The translations under genes and the position numbers were made by a program. Shown here piece by piece: positions 1 to 7,127 of a stretch of 64,000 nucleotides of DNA (positions are counted from its first letter, which is position 1; each line of letters opens with the position of its first letter). The stretch covers positions 1 through 64,000 of the forward strand of contig NZ_JARESG010000010.1 of the NCBI RefSeq assembly GCF_029076445.1, read 5' to 3'. The stretch comes from Pseudarthrobacter naphthalenicus (lineage in GTDB: Bacteria > Actinomycetota > Actinomycetes > Actinomycetales > Micrococcaceae). Under the pieces are notes generated by a model. The model saw nothing but the letters and a program-made list of their open reading frames with translations, was not told the DNA's origin and did no database searches.

Positions 1-123
1 CTTCAACATTTTCAAGCAATGGCGCAGCATCGCCACCCGATACGACAAGCTCGCCATCACCTACCGCTCCGGGGTCGCCCTCTACTCCGTCCTCATCTGG
101 CTACGCCAATAAGGAGACACGCC
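1..123 (+). mobile_element. 3' end of an IS5-superfamily insertion sequence
   Basis: Only the last ~120 bases of an insertion sequence are in the window. They hold the C-terminus of a transposase, followed within 12 bases by a probable terminal end (AAGGAGACACGCCC). The next bases read CTAG, and IS5-superfamily elements often target YTAR or TA, so the element boundary is probably near 123-126. The other end lies outside the window, so terminal inverted repeats and target duplication cannot be confirmed. The element sits directly against the stop codon of the ABC-transporter ATPase gene. Confidence 0.6.
2..112 (+). CDS. IS5-family transposase, C-terminal fragment (cut by window start)
   Basis: The open frame from base 2 to the TAA at 110-112 encodes 36 residues. 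It contains the motif RSIATRYDKLAITYRSGVAL, which matches the conserved C-terminus of IS5-superfamily (IS427-like) DDE transposases, where an R-Y/F-D-K-L/T-A motif follows the catalytic glutamate. The start and most of the protein lie upstream of the window. The enzyme would catalyse cut-and-paste movement of its own element. It cannot be judged from here whether the copy is intact. Confidence 0.7.
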   Translation, partial: FNIFKQWRSIATRYDKLAITYRSGVALYSVLIWLRQ

Positions 124-969
124 CTAGTGGTCCCGCAAGCGGTGCAGGATGCGGGCGCGCGCCTCCACAAAGCGGGGGTCCGCCTTGGTTTCCACCTGGT
201 CACGGTGGTCGCCGAAGCCGGTCTCGATCACGTCCACTACAGTGGCGGGCTTCTCCGCCAGAACAATGACCTTATCCGCCAAGTACAGCGCCTCATCGAT
301 GTCGTGAGTGACCAGGATGATGGTGACGCCAAGGGTCGATTGGAGGTCGATGACGAGGTCCTCGAGGTCGAACCTGGTCTGCGCATCCACTGAAGCGAAC
401 GGTTCGTCCATCAGCAGCACCTTGGCGTTGTAGGCCAGGGCACGGGCAATGGCCACGCGCTGCTGCATCCCGCCGGACATTTCCCACGGATACTTGTGGC
501 CCTGTCCCGCCAGGCCCACGGCCGCAAGATTCTTCTCGGCGGCTTCATTCCGCTCTTTTTTCCCCACACCCCGGCCCTGCAGGGGGAAGGCCACGTTTTC
601 CAGCGTGGTCATCCAGGGCATAAGCGAGCGGCTGTAATCCTGGAAAACCACGGCCAGGTCCCGGTGGGGGCCGTTGATGACGTCACCGCCGACACTAACG
701 GTGCCGCTCCGGGGCTGGATAAGGCCCGAGAGGCACCGTAACAGCGTGGTCTTACCGACGCCGGACGGCCCGACGATGGAGACGAATTCACCGTCGTTTA
801 CCTCGAGGTTCAGATTGCTCAGGATCTTGTTCTCCGAGGCACCGACACCGTAACTCATGGTCAGCCCTTGGACCTGGAGCAGCGGCTTCGTTGCCACCTC
901 CACTTCCTCGGGCGCTGCCTGAATGGCCATGGGGCCTCCTTCATCTTTCTGTTGGATCGGGGTGGTCAT
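124..969 (-). CDS. NitT/TauT-family ABC importer, ATP-binding subunit
   Basis: This 281-residue ATPase powers the importer encoded by the next three genes. Visible motifs are Walker A GPSGVGKTT (67-75), Q-loop Gln110, signature MSGGMQQR (164-171), Walker B LLMDEP (185-190) and H-loop His222. The pattern is typical of the SsuB/TauB group. The ATG at 969 overlaps the preceding permease stop (ATGA) and has AGGAG a few bases upstream, so translation is probably coupled. An internal Met14 is a weaker alternative. The TAG stop is formed at the junction with the neighbouring insertion sequence, so the original C-terminus may have been slightly different. The length is normal for the family, so function is probably retained. 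The substrate cannot be read from the sequence. Confidence 0.9.
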   Translation of the reverse strand: MTTPIQQKDEGGPMAIQAAPEEVEVATKPLLQVQGLTMSYGVGASENKILSNLNLEVNDGEFVSIVGPSGVGKTTLLRCLSGLIQPRSGTVSVGGDVINGPHRDLAVVFQDYSRSLMPWMTTLENVAFPLQGRGVGKKERNEAAEKNLAAVGLAGQGHKYPWEMSGGMQQRVAIARALAYNAKVLLMDEPFASVDAQTRFDLEDLVIDLQSTLGVTIILVTHDIDEALYLADKVIVLAEKPATVVDVIETGFGDHRDQVETKADPRFVEARARILHRLRDH

Positions 970-1817
970 TTTGCTCCTGACTTGAAGTACCAGCTCAGGA
1001 TCCTGCGTTCAAGGACAACAAACAGGAGGGAGAGGATGTAGCCGATGACGCCGACGAGCAGGGCACCTGCCCACGTCTCCGGCACCATAAAGGTGGCGGA
1101 GGAGTTGAGGATGTAGAAACCCAGTCCCTTGTTGGCGGCGAAAAGTTCACTCACCACCATGACTGTGATTCCGATCGGAAGCGCCACCCGTACGCCGGCC
1201 ACGATCTGCGGCAGTGCGGCCGGTAGGACCACCCTGCGGAAATGGAGCCCCCGGGGAATCCGGTAGACCTTGGAGAACTTGCGGATGGTCGGTTCCACCC
1301 CCAGGACGCCGTCGATGGTGTTCAGCAGTACCGGCCACATGCAGGCAAAGGCAATGGTGTAGATCTTGGGTCCCTGTCCGATTCCGAAGGCGCCGATGAT
1401 CAGCGGAACCAGCGCCGCCTGCGGTACGGACCGGAAGAAGTGAATGACCGGATCCACAATTTCCCGCAGCCGTTTTGTCTCGCCGAGGATCAGTCCCCCG
1501 ATAATCCCCACGGTCACGGCGATCAGGAGGCCGGCAGCCAGATTTCCGAGACTGTAGGCCGCTCCCGAGGCGATCACACCGTTGGAGAGGTCCCGGCCCA
1601 GGCTGACCAGTATCGACTCGAGCGAGGGGATGAACACGTTGGTGCTGTTGGCGGTTGCGAACCACCATACGCCGAACACCACGAGGATCAGCCAGGTTCG
1701 CTGGAGTACGTTGAGCACAACCTGGGCGGGGCGGCTAAGAAGGCGTTGCGCCCGCTGCGGCCTTGCCCGGGAGGTGGTTTCCAGCTTCGGTGCCGTACGA
1801 AAGGCTGTCTCAGTCAT
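966..1817 (-). CDS. NitT/TauT-family ABC importer permease (second)
   Basis: A 283-residue inner-membrane permease of the BPD_transp_1/SsuC type. Hydrophobic segments start near residue 30, and the EAA-type cytoplasmic loop is visible (KVYRIPRGLHFRRVVLPAAL). The open frame continues far upstream, but the ATG at 1817 overlaps the end of the preceding permease (ATGACTGA, 8 bases) and gives the expected length, so I chose it. It is probably the heterodimer partner of the adjacent permease. Gene order substrate-binding protein, permease, permease, ATPase with overlapping stops indicates one operon. It forms the translocation pore in the cytoplasmic membrane. Confidence 0.88.
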   Translation of the reverse strand: MTETAFRTAPKLETTSRARPQRAQRLLSRPAQVVLNVLQRTWLILVVFGVWWFATANSTNVFIPSLESILVSLGRDLSNGVIASGAAYSLGNLAAGLLIAVTVGIIGGLILGETKRLREIVDPVIHFFRSVPQAALVPLIIGAFGIGQGPKIYTIAFACMWPVLLNTIDGVLGVEPTIRKFSKVYRIPRGLHFRRVVLPAALPQIVAGVRVALPIGITVMVVSELFAANKGLGFYILNSSATFMVPETWAGALLVGVIGYILSLLFVVLERRILSWYFKSGAK

Positions 1818-2589
1818 TGGTCTGCCTGTTCCATGTGAGGATCCGACCCTCGGCGTAGTTGAGCAGGCTGGCGATGCCCCAGCCCACCAGCCCGGCGAAG
1901 AAGAGGTATGCGAACGCCGAATCCCACCGCTGTGCCTGCTGGGCCAGGGTGATCTGCCGGCCGATACCTGGCGTCTGGCTGAGCACTTCGACGCCCACGG
2001 CGACGAGGATGGCGATGGAGGCCGAAATCCGAATTCCGGTGGCAATGAAGGGGGTGGCGCTGGGGAGCAGGATCCGGCGAAACCGCAGGAGCGCGGGGAT
2101 CTGGAAGGTCCGCACCGTATCCACGACTGCCGGGTCCATCCGCCGCGCGCCGTAGATTGTCTGCACCAGCACGGGCCACAGGCAGGACAGGGCAACAACA
2201 ACGGTTTCCATTTGTGCGGTGGCACCCAGGAGCATAATGACCACCGGCATCAAGGCCAGCACCGGGAAGGAACGCCCGAAGTCGATCAGGATTGACGTCG
2301 AGCGATCCAACGCGCGGATGGATCCAATCAGAAGGCCGAGGACCGTCCCAGCCGCCACTGCGATCAGCCAGCCGCTGACGGCTGCCGTCATGGTCTGCGC
2401 CAGCGCCGACCAAAATGTTGCAGAGGTCAGCGCCGCGCCGATGGAGGACGCCAAGGCGCCCACCCCGGGGGTCATGGAAGGCAGCGCGCCGCTCCAGATG
2501 ATCACCTGCCAGGCGGCCAGGAGTGCAGCCACCGCCAACAGCCGTTGGGTGGTCAAACCCCAGTCCAGCGCCTTTGTGCTTGTCTTCAT
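1810..2589 (-). CDS. NitT/TauT-family ABC importer permease (first)
   Basis: A 259-residue permease with about six hydrophobic segments and an EAA-like loop (TFQIPALLRFRRILLPSATP). It belongs to the binding-protein-dependent transport inner-membrane family. The ATG at 2589 has GGAGA about 7-11 bases upstream. It lies between the lipoprotein gene (37-base gap) and the second permease (8-base overlap). Two different permeases in one operon imply a heterodimeric pore, whereas classical SsuC or TauC transporters use a homodimer. That is a small reason not to call this a taurine or alkanesulfonate system outright. Confidence 0.87.
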   Translation of the reverse strand: MKTSTKALDWGLTTQRLLAVAALLAAWQVIIWSGALPSMTPGVGALASSIGAALTSATFWSALAQTMTAAVSGWLIAVAAGTVLGLLIGSIRALDRSTSILIDFGRSFPVLALMPVVIMLLGATAQMETVVVALSCLWPVLVQTIYGARRMDPAVVDTVRTFQIPALLRFRRILLPSATPFIATGIRISASIAILVAVGVEVLSQTPGIGRQITLAQQAQRWDSAFAYLFFAGLVGWGIASLLNYAEGRILTWNRQTND

Positions 2590-2626
2590 ATCGTTTTCTC
2601 CGTTGTATTCCTGATGCCCGGCAGCC

Positions 2627-3649
2627 CTACTTGGCGAAGCGCGGGGCGTCAGCCCAGAGCATGGCCTCGGCTGTCAACGGCTTGGTGACGAATCCAAGAT
2701 CCTTCATGGCGTCGATGCCGCCCTGCCCTGTGGACAGGTTGATGGAAGTGTTCACCGGGACGTACGACTTGGGATTGACCTTGGAGGGGTCCACCTGCTT
2801 GATCCGTGCCGTGATGTCCACAACTGCCTTGACGTTGGCCGGGTCCGAGTAGAACGTGGCGGCCTTGGTCATTGCGTCATTGAACTTCTTCGCAGTTCCG
2901 GGGTTGCTCTTGAGCCAGGCGTCGGTGGCGGCCCAGACAGTGACCGGCATATTGCCCTGGAATTCGCGCACCGGGCTGGCGATGCTCTTGAAGCCGGCAT
3001 CCACGAGCTGGTGGTAAAAGGTGTCCGCCGCGAACGCCGCATCAACCGTTCCCTGCTCCAGGGCGGCCTGCATGCCGGCGTAGGGAACTGCAATCTCCGT
3101 GATCGACTTGGGGTCGATTCCCGCTGCGATGGCCGCCTGAAGCATGGGGATGTCGCCGCCGGTGTTGACGCCGACCACGGCTACGTTCTTGCCCTTCAGG
3201 TCAGCGACCTTGCTGATGCTGCTGTTTTTGGGGATCAGGATTCCCGAGTTATCCACGGTGGGATCAACCACGCCGTTGCCGGAGATCACCTTAACCGGCA
3301 TGCCCTTGGCAGTGGCGGTGGTCATTACGCCCCAGGAGGCCGTGGTGATGTCCGCCTGGCCGCTCACGGTCTGGGCCAGGTTCGCCGAGGGATCGGCGCC
3401 GGGAACAATTTCCACGGTCAGGCCGGCTTCGTCGAAGAAGCCCTTCTCCTTGGCAATGTAGGCGGTTTCAAACTGGATAGGCGCCACCACCACCTTGATG
3501 GACGACTTGCCCTCCGAACCGCCCGCGGCGTCCCCCGCGGCGGCGGGTGTGCTTGAGGCCCCGCAGGCGGCCAGGGACAGCAGCGCGAGGCCGGCTACAG
3601 CCGGCGTCAGGACCTTGGTCAACAGTGAATGACGGTAGTGCTTTTCCAT
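2627..3649 (-). CDS. NMT1/SsuA-type substrate-binding lipoprotein
   Basis: A 340-residue extracytoplasmic solute receptor, first gene of the importer operon. A signal peptide ends in the lipobox LSLAAC, with Cys29 as the predicted lipidation site, followed by a Ser/Ala/Gly linker. The mature part shows NMT1/ABC-type nitrate/sulfonate/thiamine-precursor binding features: KVVVAPIQFETAYIAKEKGF at the start of domain 1, then GQADITTASWG and GTVDAAFAAD. GAGGAG lies 9-14 bases before the ATG. It would capture the substrate outside the membrane and deliver it to the permease pair. Neighbouring oxidative genes suggest an aromatic or heteroatom-containing organic acid, but this is inference. Confidence 0.88.
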   Translation of the reverse strand: MEKHYRHSLLTKVLTPAVAGLALLSLAACGASSTPAAAGDAAGGSEGKSSIKVVVAPIQFETAYIAKEKGFFDEAGLTVEIVPGADPSANLAQTVSGQADITTASWGVMTTATAKGMPVKVISGNGVVDPTVDNSGILIPKNSSISKVADLKGKNVAVVGVNTGGDIPMLQAAIAAGIDPKSITEIAVPYAGMQAALEQGTVDAAFAADTFYHQLVDAGFKSIASPVREFQGNMPVTVWAATDAWLKSNPGTAKKFNDAMTKAATFYSDPANVKAVVDITARIKQVDPSKVNPKSYVPVNTSINLSTGQGGIDAMKDLGFVTKPLTAEAMLWADAPRFAK

Positions 3650-3701
3650 CCAGAAGCTCCTCGTTGAGTACAGACGCGAATAAATGCATAATTCCTATAA
3701 C

Positions 3702-3730
3702 AATGTATCTTGGACTTAGTGATGTGGCAA
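3702..3730 (-). promoter_or_regulatory. Candidate promoter of the importer operon
   Basis: Reading leftward, TTGCCA (3730-3725) and TACATT (3707-3702) are separated by 17 bases, matching the -35 and -10 consensus at 5/6 and 4/6 positions. The site lies about 53 bases upstream of the lipoprotein start in an AT-rich gap that contrasts with the GC-rich surroundings. The -35 is embedded in an inverted repeat. Confidence 0.45.
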
Positions 3731-3737
3731 CCATCAC
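3719..3737. promoter_or_regulatory. Inverted repeat, candidate operator between importer operon and aldehyde dehydrogenase
   Basis: GTGATG (3719-3724) and CATCAC (3732-3737) are perfect inverted arms around a 7-base centre. The repeat overlaps the predicted -35 of the importer operon and sits upstream of the divergent aldehyde dehydrogenase, so one regulator could control both. TGCATAA also occurs twice in this gap, at 3685-3691 and 3742-3748. Confidence 0.4.
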
Positions 3738-3788
3738 AGATTGCATAACATTCGACCAATGGCACGCAGCCTCCCCGGAAGGAAGCCA

Positions 3789-5303
3789 ATGACGCCCCCT
3801 ACCCAAACCCTCCCCACCCCCGGTGCCGTGGCCCGGCCGGACCTGCTGGCCAGTCCGTTGCGCCTGCTGATTGACGGAGCATGGGTGGAAGGCAGCGCCG
3901 AACCGCTGCCGGTCACCAATCCCTCCAGCGGTGCGCATCTGGTGGATTCCGCGTCGGCGAGTGCGGATGATGTGGACCGCGCGGTCCAAGCTGCTCGTCG
4001 GGCCTTCGATTCAGGTCCATGGCCGGCAATGGCGCCAAGCCAAAGGAGCCGGTTGATCTGGAAGCTCGGAGAAGCCATCGACGCCGCCGCGGATGAACTG
4101 GCCCTGCTCGAAACACTCAACACCGGCAAGCCCCTGGGTATCGCAAGGGCATTCGAGATCTCCGGGGCGGCCGAATCCTTTCGCTACAACGCCGGTTGGG
4201 CAACGAAGCTCAACGGCGAAACCCGTAATGTCTCTCTGCCCGGCGAATGGCACGCCTACACACTGCGGGAAGCCATCGGCGTCGTGGGCCTGATCGTTCC
4301 GTGGAACAGCCCGCTGGCCATCACCGCAGCCAAACTTGCGCCCGCCCTGGCGGCAGGCTGCACCGTGGTCCTCAAGCCCGCGGAGCTTACTCCCCTGACC
4401 GCGGTCCGGCTGGGAGAACTGGCCCTCGAAGTCGGCTTCCCGCCTGGCGTGCTGAACATTGTCCAGGGCCTCGGCGCCGTGGCCGGCCAGCGGATTGCGG
4501 ACCACCCGTTGGTGGACAAGATCTCCTTCACCGGCTCCACGGCAGTGGGAAAGCACCTGCTGGCCTCCTGCGCCGGGAACCTGAAGCGGGTCTCGCTGGA
4601 GCTTGGCGGCAAGTCCCCGGTGGTCATCTACCCGGACGCGGACCTGGAGCGCGCAATGGACGGCGCGGCAATGAGCATCTTCGGAAACACCGGCCAAGTG
4701 TGCGCGGCGGGTTCCCGCCTCTATGTCCACGAGGCCGTGGCGGATGAAGTAATCGCAGGGATCTCTCAACGGGCCTCGGCGTTGCGGGTGGGCGCCGGGA
4801 CCGACCCGCAGGCCCAGATTGGTCCCGTGATTTCCGCCCAACAGCGCGAAAGGATCCTCGGCTACATCCAGAGCGGCCGCGAGGAAGGCGCCGAGGTGGT
4901 CACCGGGGGCGCGGCACTCCCCGGGGACGGTTTCTTCATCCAGCCGACCATCCTGCGCAACACCACACACGACATGAAGGTGGTCCGTGAGGAGATCTTC
5001 GGACCCGTTCTCTCGGCGGCAACCTTCCGCGACTCGGACAGTGTTGCCGACATCGTGGCGCGTGCCAACGACACGGTCTACGGGCTCTCCTCCACCATCT
5101 GGACCAAGGACATTTCCCGTGCCCATCAGTTCGCGCGGCGGATCAAGGCGGGCAATGTACGGGTCAATGCCGCGGGCGGCATGGATGGCAATATGCCCTT
5201 TGGCGGCTTCAAGCAGTCCGGCTGGGGCAAGGAAAACGGCCGCGAAGGCGTGGAGGCCTACACCGAGGTCAAGTCCGTCGCCATCAATATCAGCGGAGCA
5301 TAG
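3789..5303 (+). CDS. NAD(P)-dependent aldehyde dehydrogenase
   Basis: A 504-residue member of the aldehyde dehydrogenase superfamily that oxidises an aldehyde to the acid in the cytoplasm. Visible features are PWNSP with oxyanion Asn173, the cofactor loop FTGSTAVGK (247-255), catalytic base Glu271 in LELGGKSP, and nucleophile Cys305 in GNTGQVCAAGSR. The ATG at 3789 is preferred because GGAAGGAAG lies just upstream. An in-frame TTG at 3741 has no such site. It diverges from the importer and converges on the VAO-family oxidase. A phenolic alcohol or para-alkylphenol oxidase would generate an aromatic aldehyde such as a benzaldehyde, so this enzyme could take the next step. Exact substrate unknown. 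Confidence 0.9.
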   Translation: MTPPTQTLPTPGAVARPDLLASPLRLLIDGAWVEGSAEPLPVTNPSSGAHLVDSASASADDVDRAVQAARRAFDSGPWPAMAPSQRSRLIWKLGEAIDAAADELALLETLNTGKPLGIARAFEISGAAESFRYNAGWATKLNGETRNVSLPGEWHAYTLREAIGVVGLIVPWNSPLAITAAKLAPALAAGCTVVLKPAELTPLTAVRLGELALEVGFPPGVLNIVQGLGAVAGQRIADHPLVDKISFTGSTAVGKHLLASCAGNLKRVSLELGGKSPVVIYPDADLERAMDGAAMSIFGNTGQVCAAGSRLYVHEAVADEVIAGISQRASALRVGAGTDPQAQIGPVISAQQRERILGYIQSGREEGAEVVTGGAALPGDGFFIQPTILRNTTHDMKVVREEIFGPVLSAATFRDSDSVADIVARANDTVYGLSSTIWTKDISRAHQFARRIKAGNVRVNAAGGMDGNMPFGGFKQSGWGKENGREGVEAYTEVKSVAINISGA

Positions 5304-5336
5304 CTTACAGGCGGAAGAAGGAAAGCGGGCAGGCCA

Positions 5337-5374
5337 AAGGGGCCGGATGCTGGTCAGCCAGCGTCCGGCCCCTT
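5337..5374. terminator. Bidirectional intrinsic terminator
   Basis: A 17-base stem (5337-5353 with 5358-5374, one G-U wobble) closes a TCAG loop between two convergent genes. A-rich and T-rich flanks on the respective sides allow it to serve both the aldehyde dehydrogenase and the oxidase transcripts. Confidence 0.75.
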
Positions 5375-5392
5375 CGACGTTAAGGACACGCC

Positions 5393-6982
5393 CTACAGGG
5401 GAACTGATCCCGCGATGCCGGCCGCCGTCTCTGCACTGATCTCGCGGTACCGGCGGGGCCAGACGCCCTGCTTTCCGGGTGACAGGATGCCGTTGGGATC
5501 CAGGGCGTCCTTCAGCGTCTCCTGGAGCCGGCGGATGGCGTTGTTGTTGTAGTCGAAGCCGTCGGCAATGACGTCCATGTAGTCCACATGGCTGCGGTAG
5601 GGCGCGTAGCCGTGGCTGCGGGCGGCTGCCAGCAGTGCCGAGTAGAGTGCCCTTGCCCGCGCCAGCTGCTCCTGGTTGTCGTTTTCGAAGAAGATCATGG
5701 TCACGTGGACCATGTGGCGCGGGTAGAGGTGGTAGCCGATGTACAGGTCGAAACCGTACTGGCGGTACAGTTCCTTGGCTTCCCGGTAAAACGCCCATAC
5801 CTCCTCCCCGCGGGCCGGAATGATGGGGGCCGCGTCAATGTGGCCGCCGTTTTCCGCGGCCCAGGCCACCGTGGACAGCGGCTTGAGCGTGGGCACGCCG
5901 GCCATTTGAGTACGGTCAATGTTGGCAATATCTTCATATGCCACCTGCATGCCGTCGGCACCTTCGTACAGGCGGGCTTTGACGGTGAAGCCTTCAAGGC
6001 CCGCAAAGCGCTCCCGGATGATCTCCAGCCTGCGTTCGGCGAGGCCCTTGTCGCCGTAGATGGCGAACTTGGCGTTCCACTGGCCGATGCCCATCTCCTG
6101 CCGCATTTCTTCGAGGCGCTCGTCCGGAATGGACCCCTCCCCCTCGTACCATCGCGATCGCGGCCCGTTCATGGTGGCCGCCCGCACCACGTTGCCGCAG
6201 AGGGCATTGTTCTGGATGACGTCTTCACGCCGAAGCTGGGTGAGGATGTCGACCAGCTTGGGCATGTCCTCCTCGCGCTCCACGACAACATCACCGTTGA
6301 TGTACACGTCCGGCCAGGGCATCAGCCAGAGTCCGATCTTGGTGACGATGCCGAGGTTGGACTGAGTGAAGATGCCCTCCAGCGTGGGGCCGAAGCCGCC
6401 TTTGAAGATGGGTCCGAGATCCGTGCCCTCCATAGCCCACATTCCGGTGCGCACCAGCTCGCCGTCGGGAAGGATCACCTCCATGCCGCAGATGGACTGG
6501 ACATGGTCCCCCATGGGCGTCATGCCGTAGCCGCGGTCAAGGGCATTCCCGAGGATGGAGCCCCAGCCCAGGGCGGGAACGGACATCCACAGCTTCATCC
6601 CTTTTTCCTGGATGTGTTCGAAAAGGTCGAAGAAGCTCACCCCGGGCTCGATGACGGCGTAGTTAAGGTGGTCGTTCACTTCGATGATCTGGTTGAGCCG
6701 GCTTAGGTCCAGCGCCACCATGTCCCTTGTCCGCGGTTCCGGGCCTCCGTAACCTAGGTTTTTGCCCTTGGAGAAGGACCACAGCGGAACCCCGGTCTCG
6801 TTGGCGAGCCGGACGATCGACTGGACCTCCTCCACACTGCCGGGTCGGACGCCCGGCCACTTCGCCCGGCCGGAGTTCAGCGGGTACGGGTCGATGTAAC
6901 CCTCTTCGGGGGTTGGGCGCACCACGTTCTCGGCGCCCACAATCGTTTCGGCCTGGTCAAGGAATCTTGCTTGCGCGTCCAT
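5393..6982 (-). CDS. VAO-family (4-phenol oxidase) FAD flavoprotein
   Basis: A 529-residue flavoenzyme resembling vanillyl-alcohol oxidase, eugenol oxidase and 4-cresol dehydrogenase. These oxidise para-substituted phenols through a quinone methide. The PCMH-type FAD domain spans about residues 25-225 (GKNLGYGGPEPR; ALDRGYGMTPMGDH), followed by a cap and C-terminal FAD-oxidase domain ending SPGKQGVWPRRY. By comparison with eugenol oxidase, His381 (ENGGHIDAAP) should be the covalent FAD site, and Tyr78, Tyr462 and Arg463 the phenolate-binding residues. At the position of the catalytic Asp (VAO Asp170, in VPDLGGGS) this protein reads VPALGWGS, with Ala137. It also lacks an obvious 4-cresol-dehydrogenase-type compensating Glu. 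Chemistry may therefore differ from true alcohol oxidases. No strong ribosome site precedes the ATG. Confidence 0.85.
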   Translation of the reverse strand: MDAQARFLDQAETIVGAENVVRPTPEEGYIDPYPLNSGRAKWPGVRPGSVEEVQSIVRLANETGVPLWSFSKGKNLGYGGPEPRTRDMVALDLSRLNQIIEVNDHLNYAVIEPGVSFFDLFEHIQEKGMKLWMSVPALGWGSILGNALDRGYGMTPMGDHVQSICGMEVILPDGELVRTGMWAMEGTDLGPIFKGGFGPTLEGIFTQSNLGIVTKIGLWLMPWPDVYINGDVVVEREEDMPKLVDILTQLRREDVIQNNALCGNVVRAATMNGPRSRWYEGEGSIPDERLEEMRQEMGIGQWNAKFAIYGDKGLAERRLEIIRERFAGLEGFTVKARLYEGADGMQVAYEDIANIDRTQMAGVPTLKPLSTVAWAAENGGHIDAAPIIPARGEEVWAFYREAKELYRQYGFDLYIGYHLYPRHMVHVTMIFFENDNQEQLARARALYSALLAAARSHGYAPYRSHVDYMDVIADGFDYNNNAIRRLQETLKDALDPNGILSPGKQGVWPRRYREISAETAAGIAGSVPL

Positions 6983-7114
6983 TTACGTCACGTCACTTTC
7001 GGGAGAGGGCCCGCCACCGGGCCGTAACTCCGGCGCCGCCGCCGGATTTTTTTCTTTCATCATGACAAGCCAAGTTCATCAAGTAAACGACCTATTTCCG
7101 CTCTTGGTTATCAG

Positions 7115-7120
7115 TAGAAT
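7115..7120 (+). promoter_or_regulatory. Candidate -10 box of a leaderless lysR transcript
   Basis: TAGAAT (5/6 match to TATAAT) ends seven bases before the ATG at 7128. That is the usual distance from -10 box to transcription start, so the mRNA would begin at or next to the start codon. No Shine-Dalgarno sequence is present. No clear -35 box is seen. Confidence 0.45.
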
Positions 7121-7127
7121 TGACAAT
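7118..7127. promoter_or_regulatory. AATTGACAAT palindromic site upstream of lysR
   Basis: The core ATTGACAAT is a perfect palindrome around its central base. The same 10-mer occurs at 9505-9514 upstream of the flavin monooxygenase. It could be a half-site or core for the local LysR regulator, and its position over the -10 region and start codon of lysR would fit autorepression. Confidence 0.35.

Noticed and set aside
966..2225. Longer 419-residue reading of the second permease
   Set aside because: The extra N-terminal part runs out of frame through the first permease gene and is Pro/Ser/Cys-rich nonsense. ATG 1817 fits length and overlap.
124..3649. Calling the importer tauABC or ssuABC
   Set aside because: Family motifs fit but the operon has two different permeases and no taurine or alkanesulfonate enzyme, so a substrate-specific name is not supported.
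5393..6982. Naming the flavoenzyme eugenol oxidase or vanillyl-alcohol oxidase
   Set aside because: The apparent loss of the catalytic Asp makes a substrate assignment unsafe.
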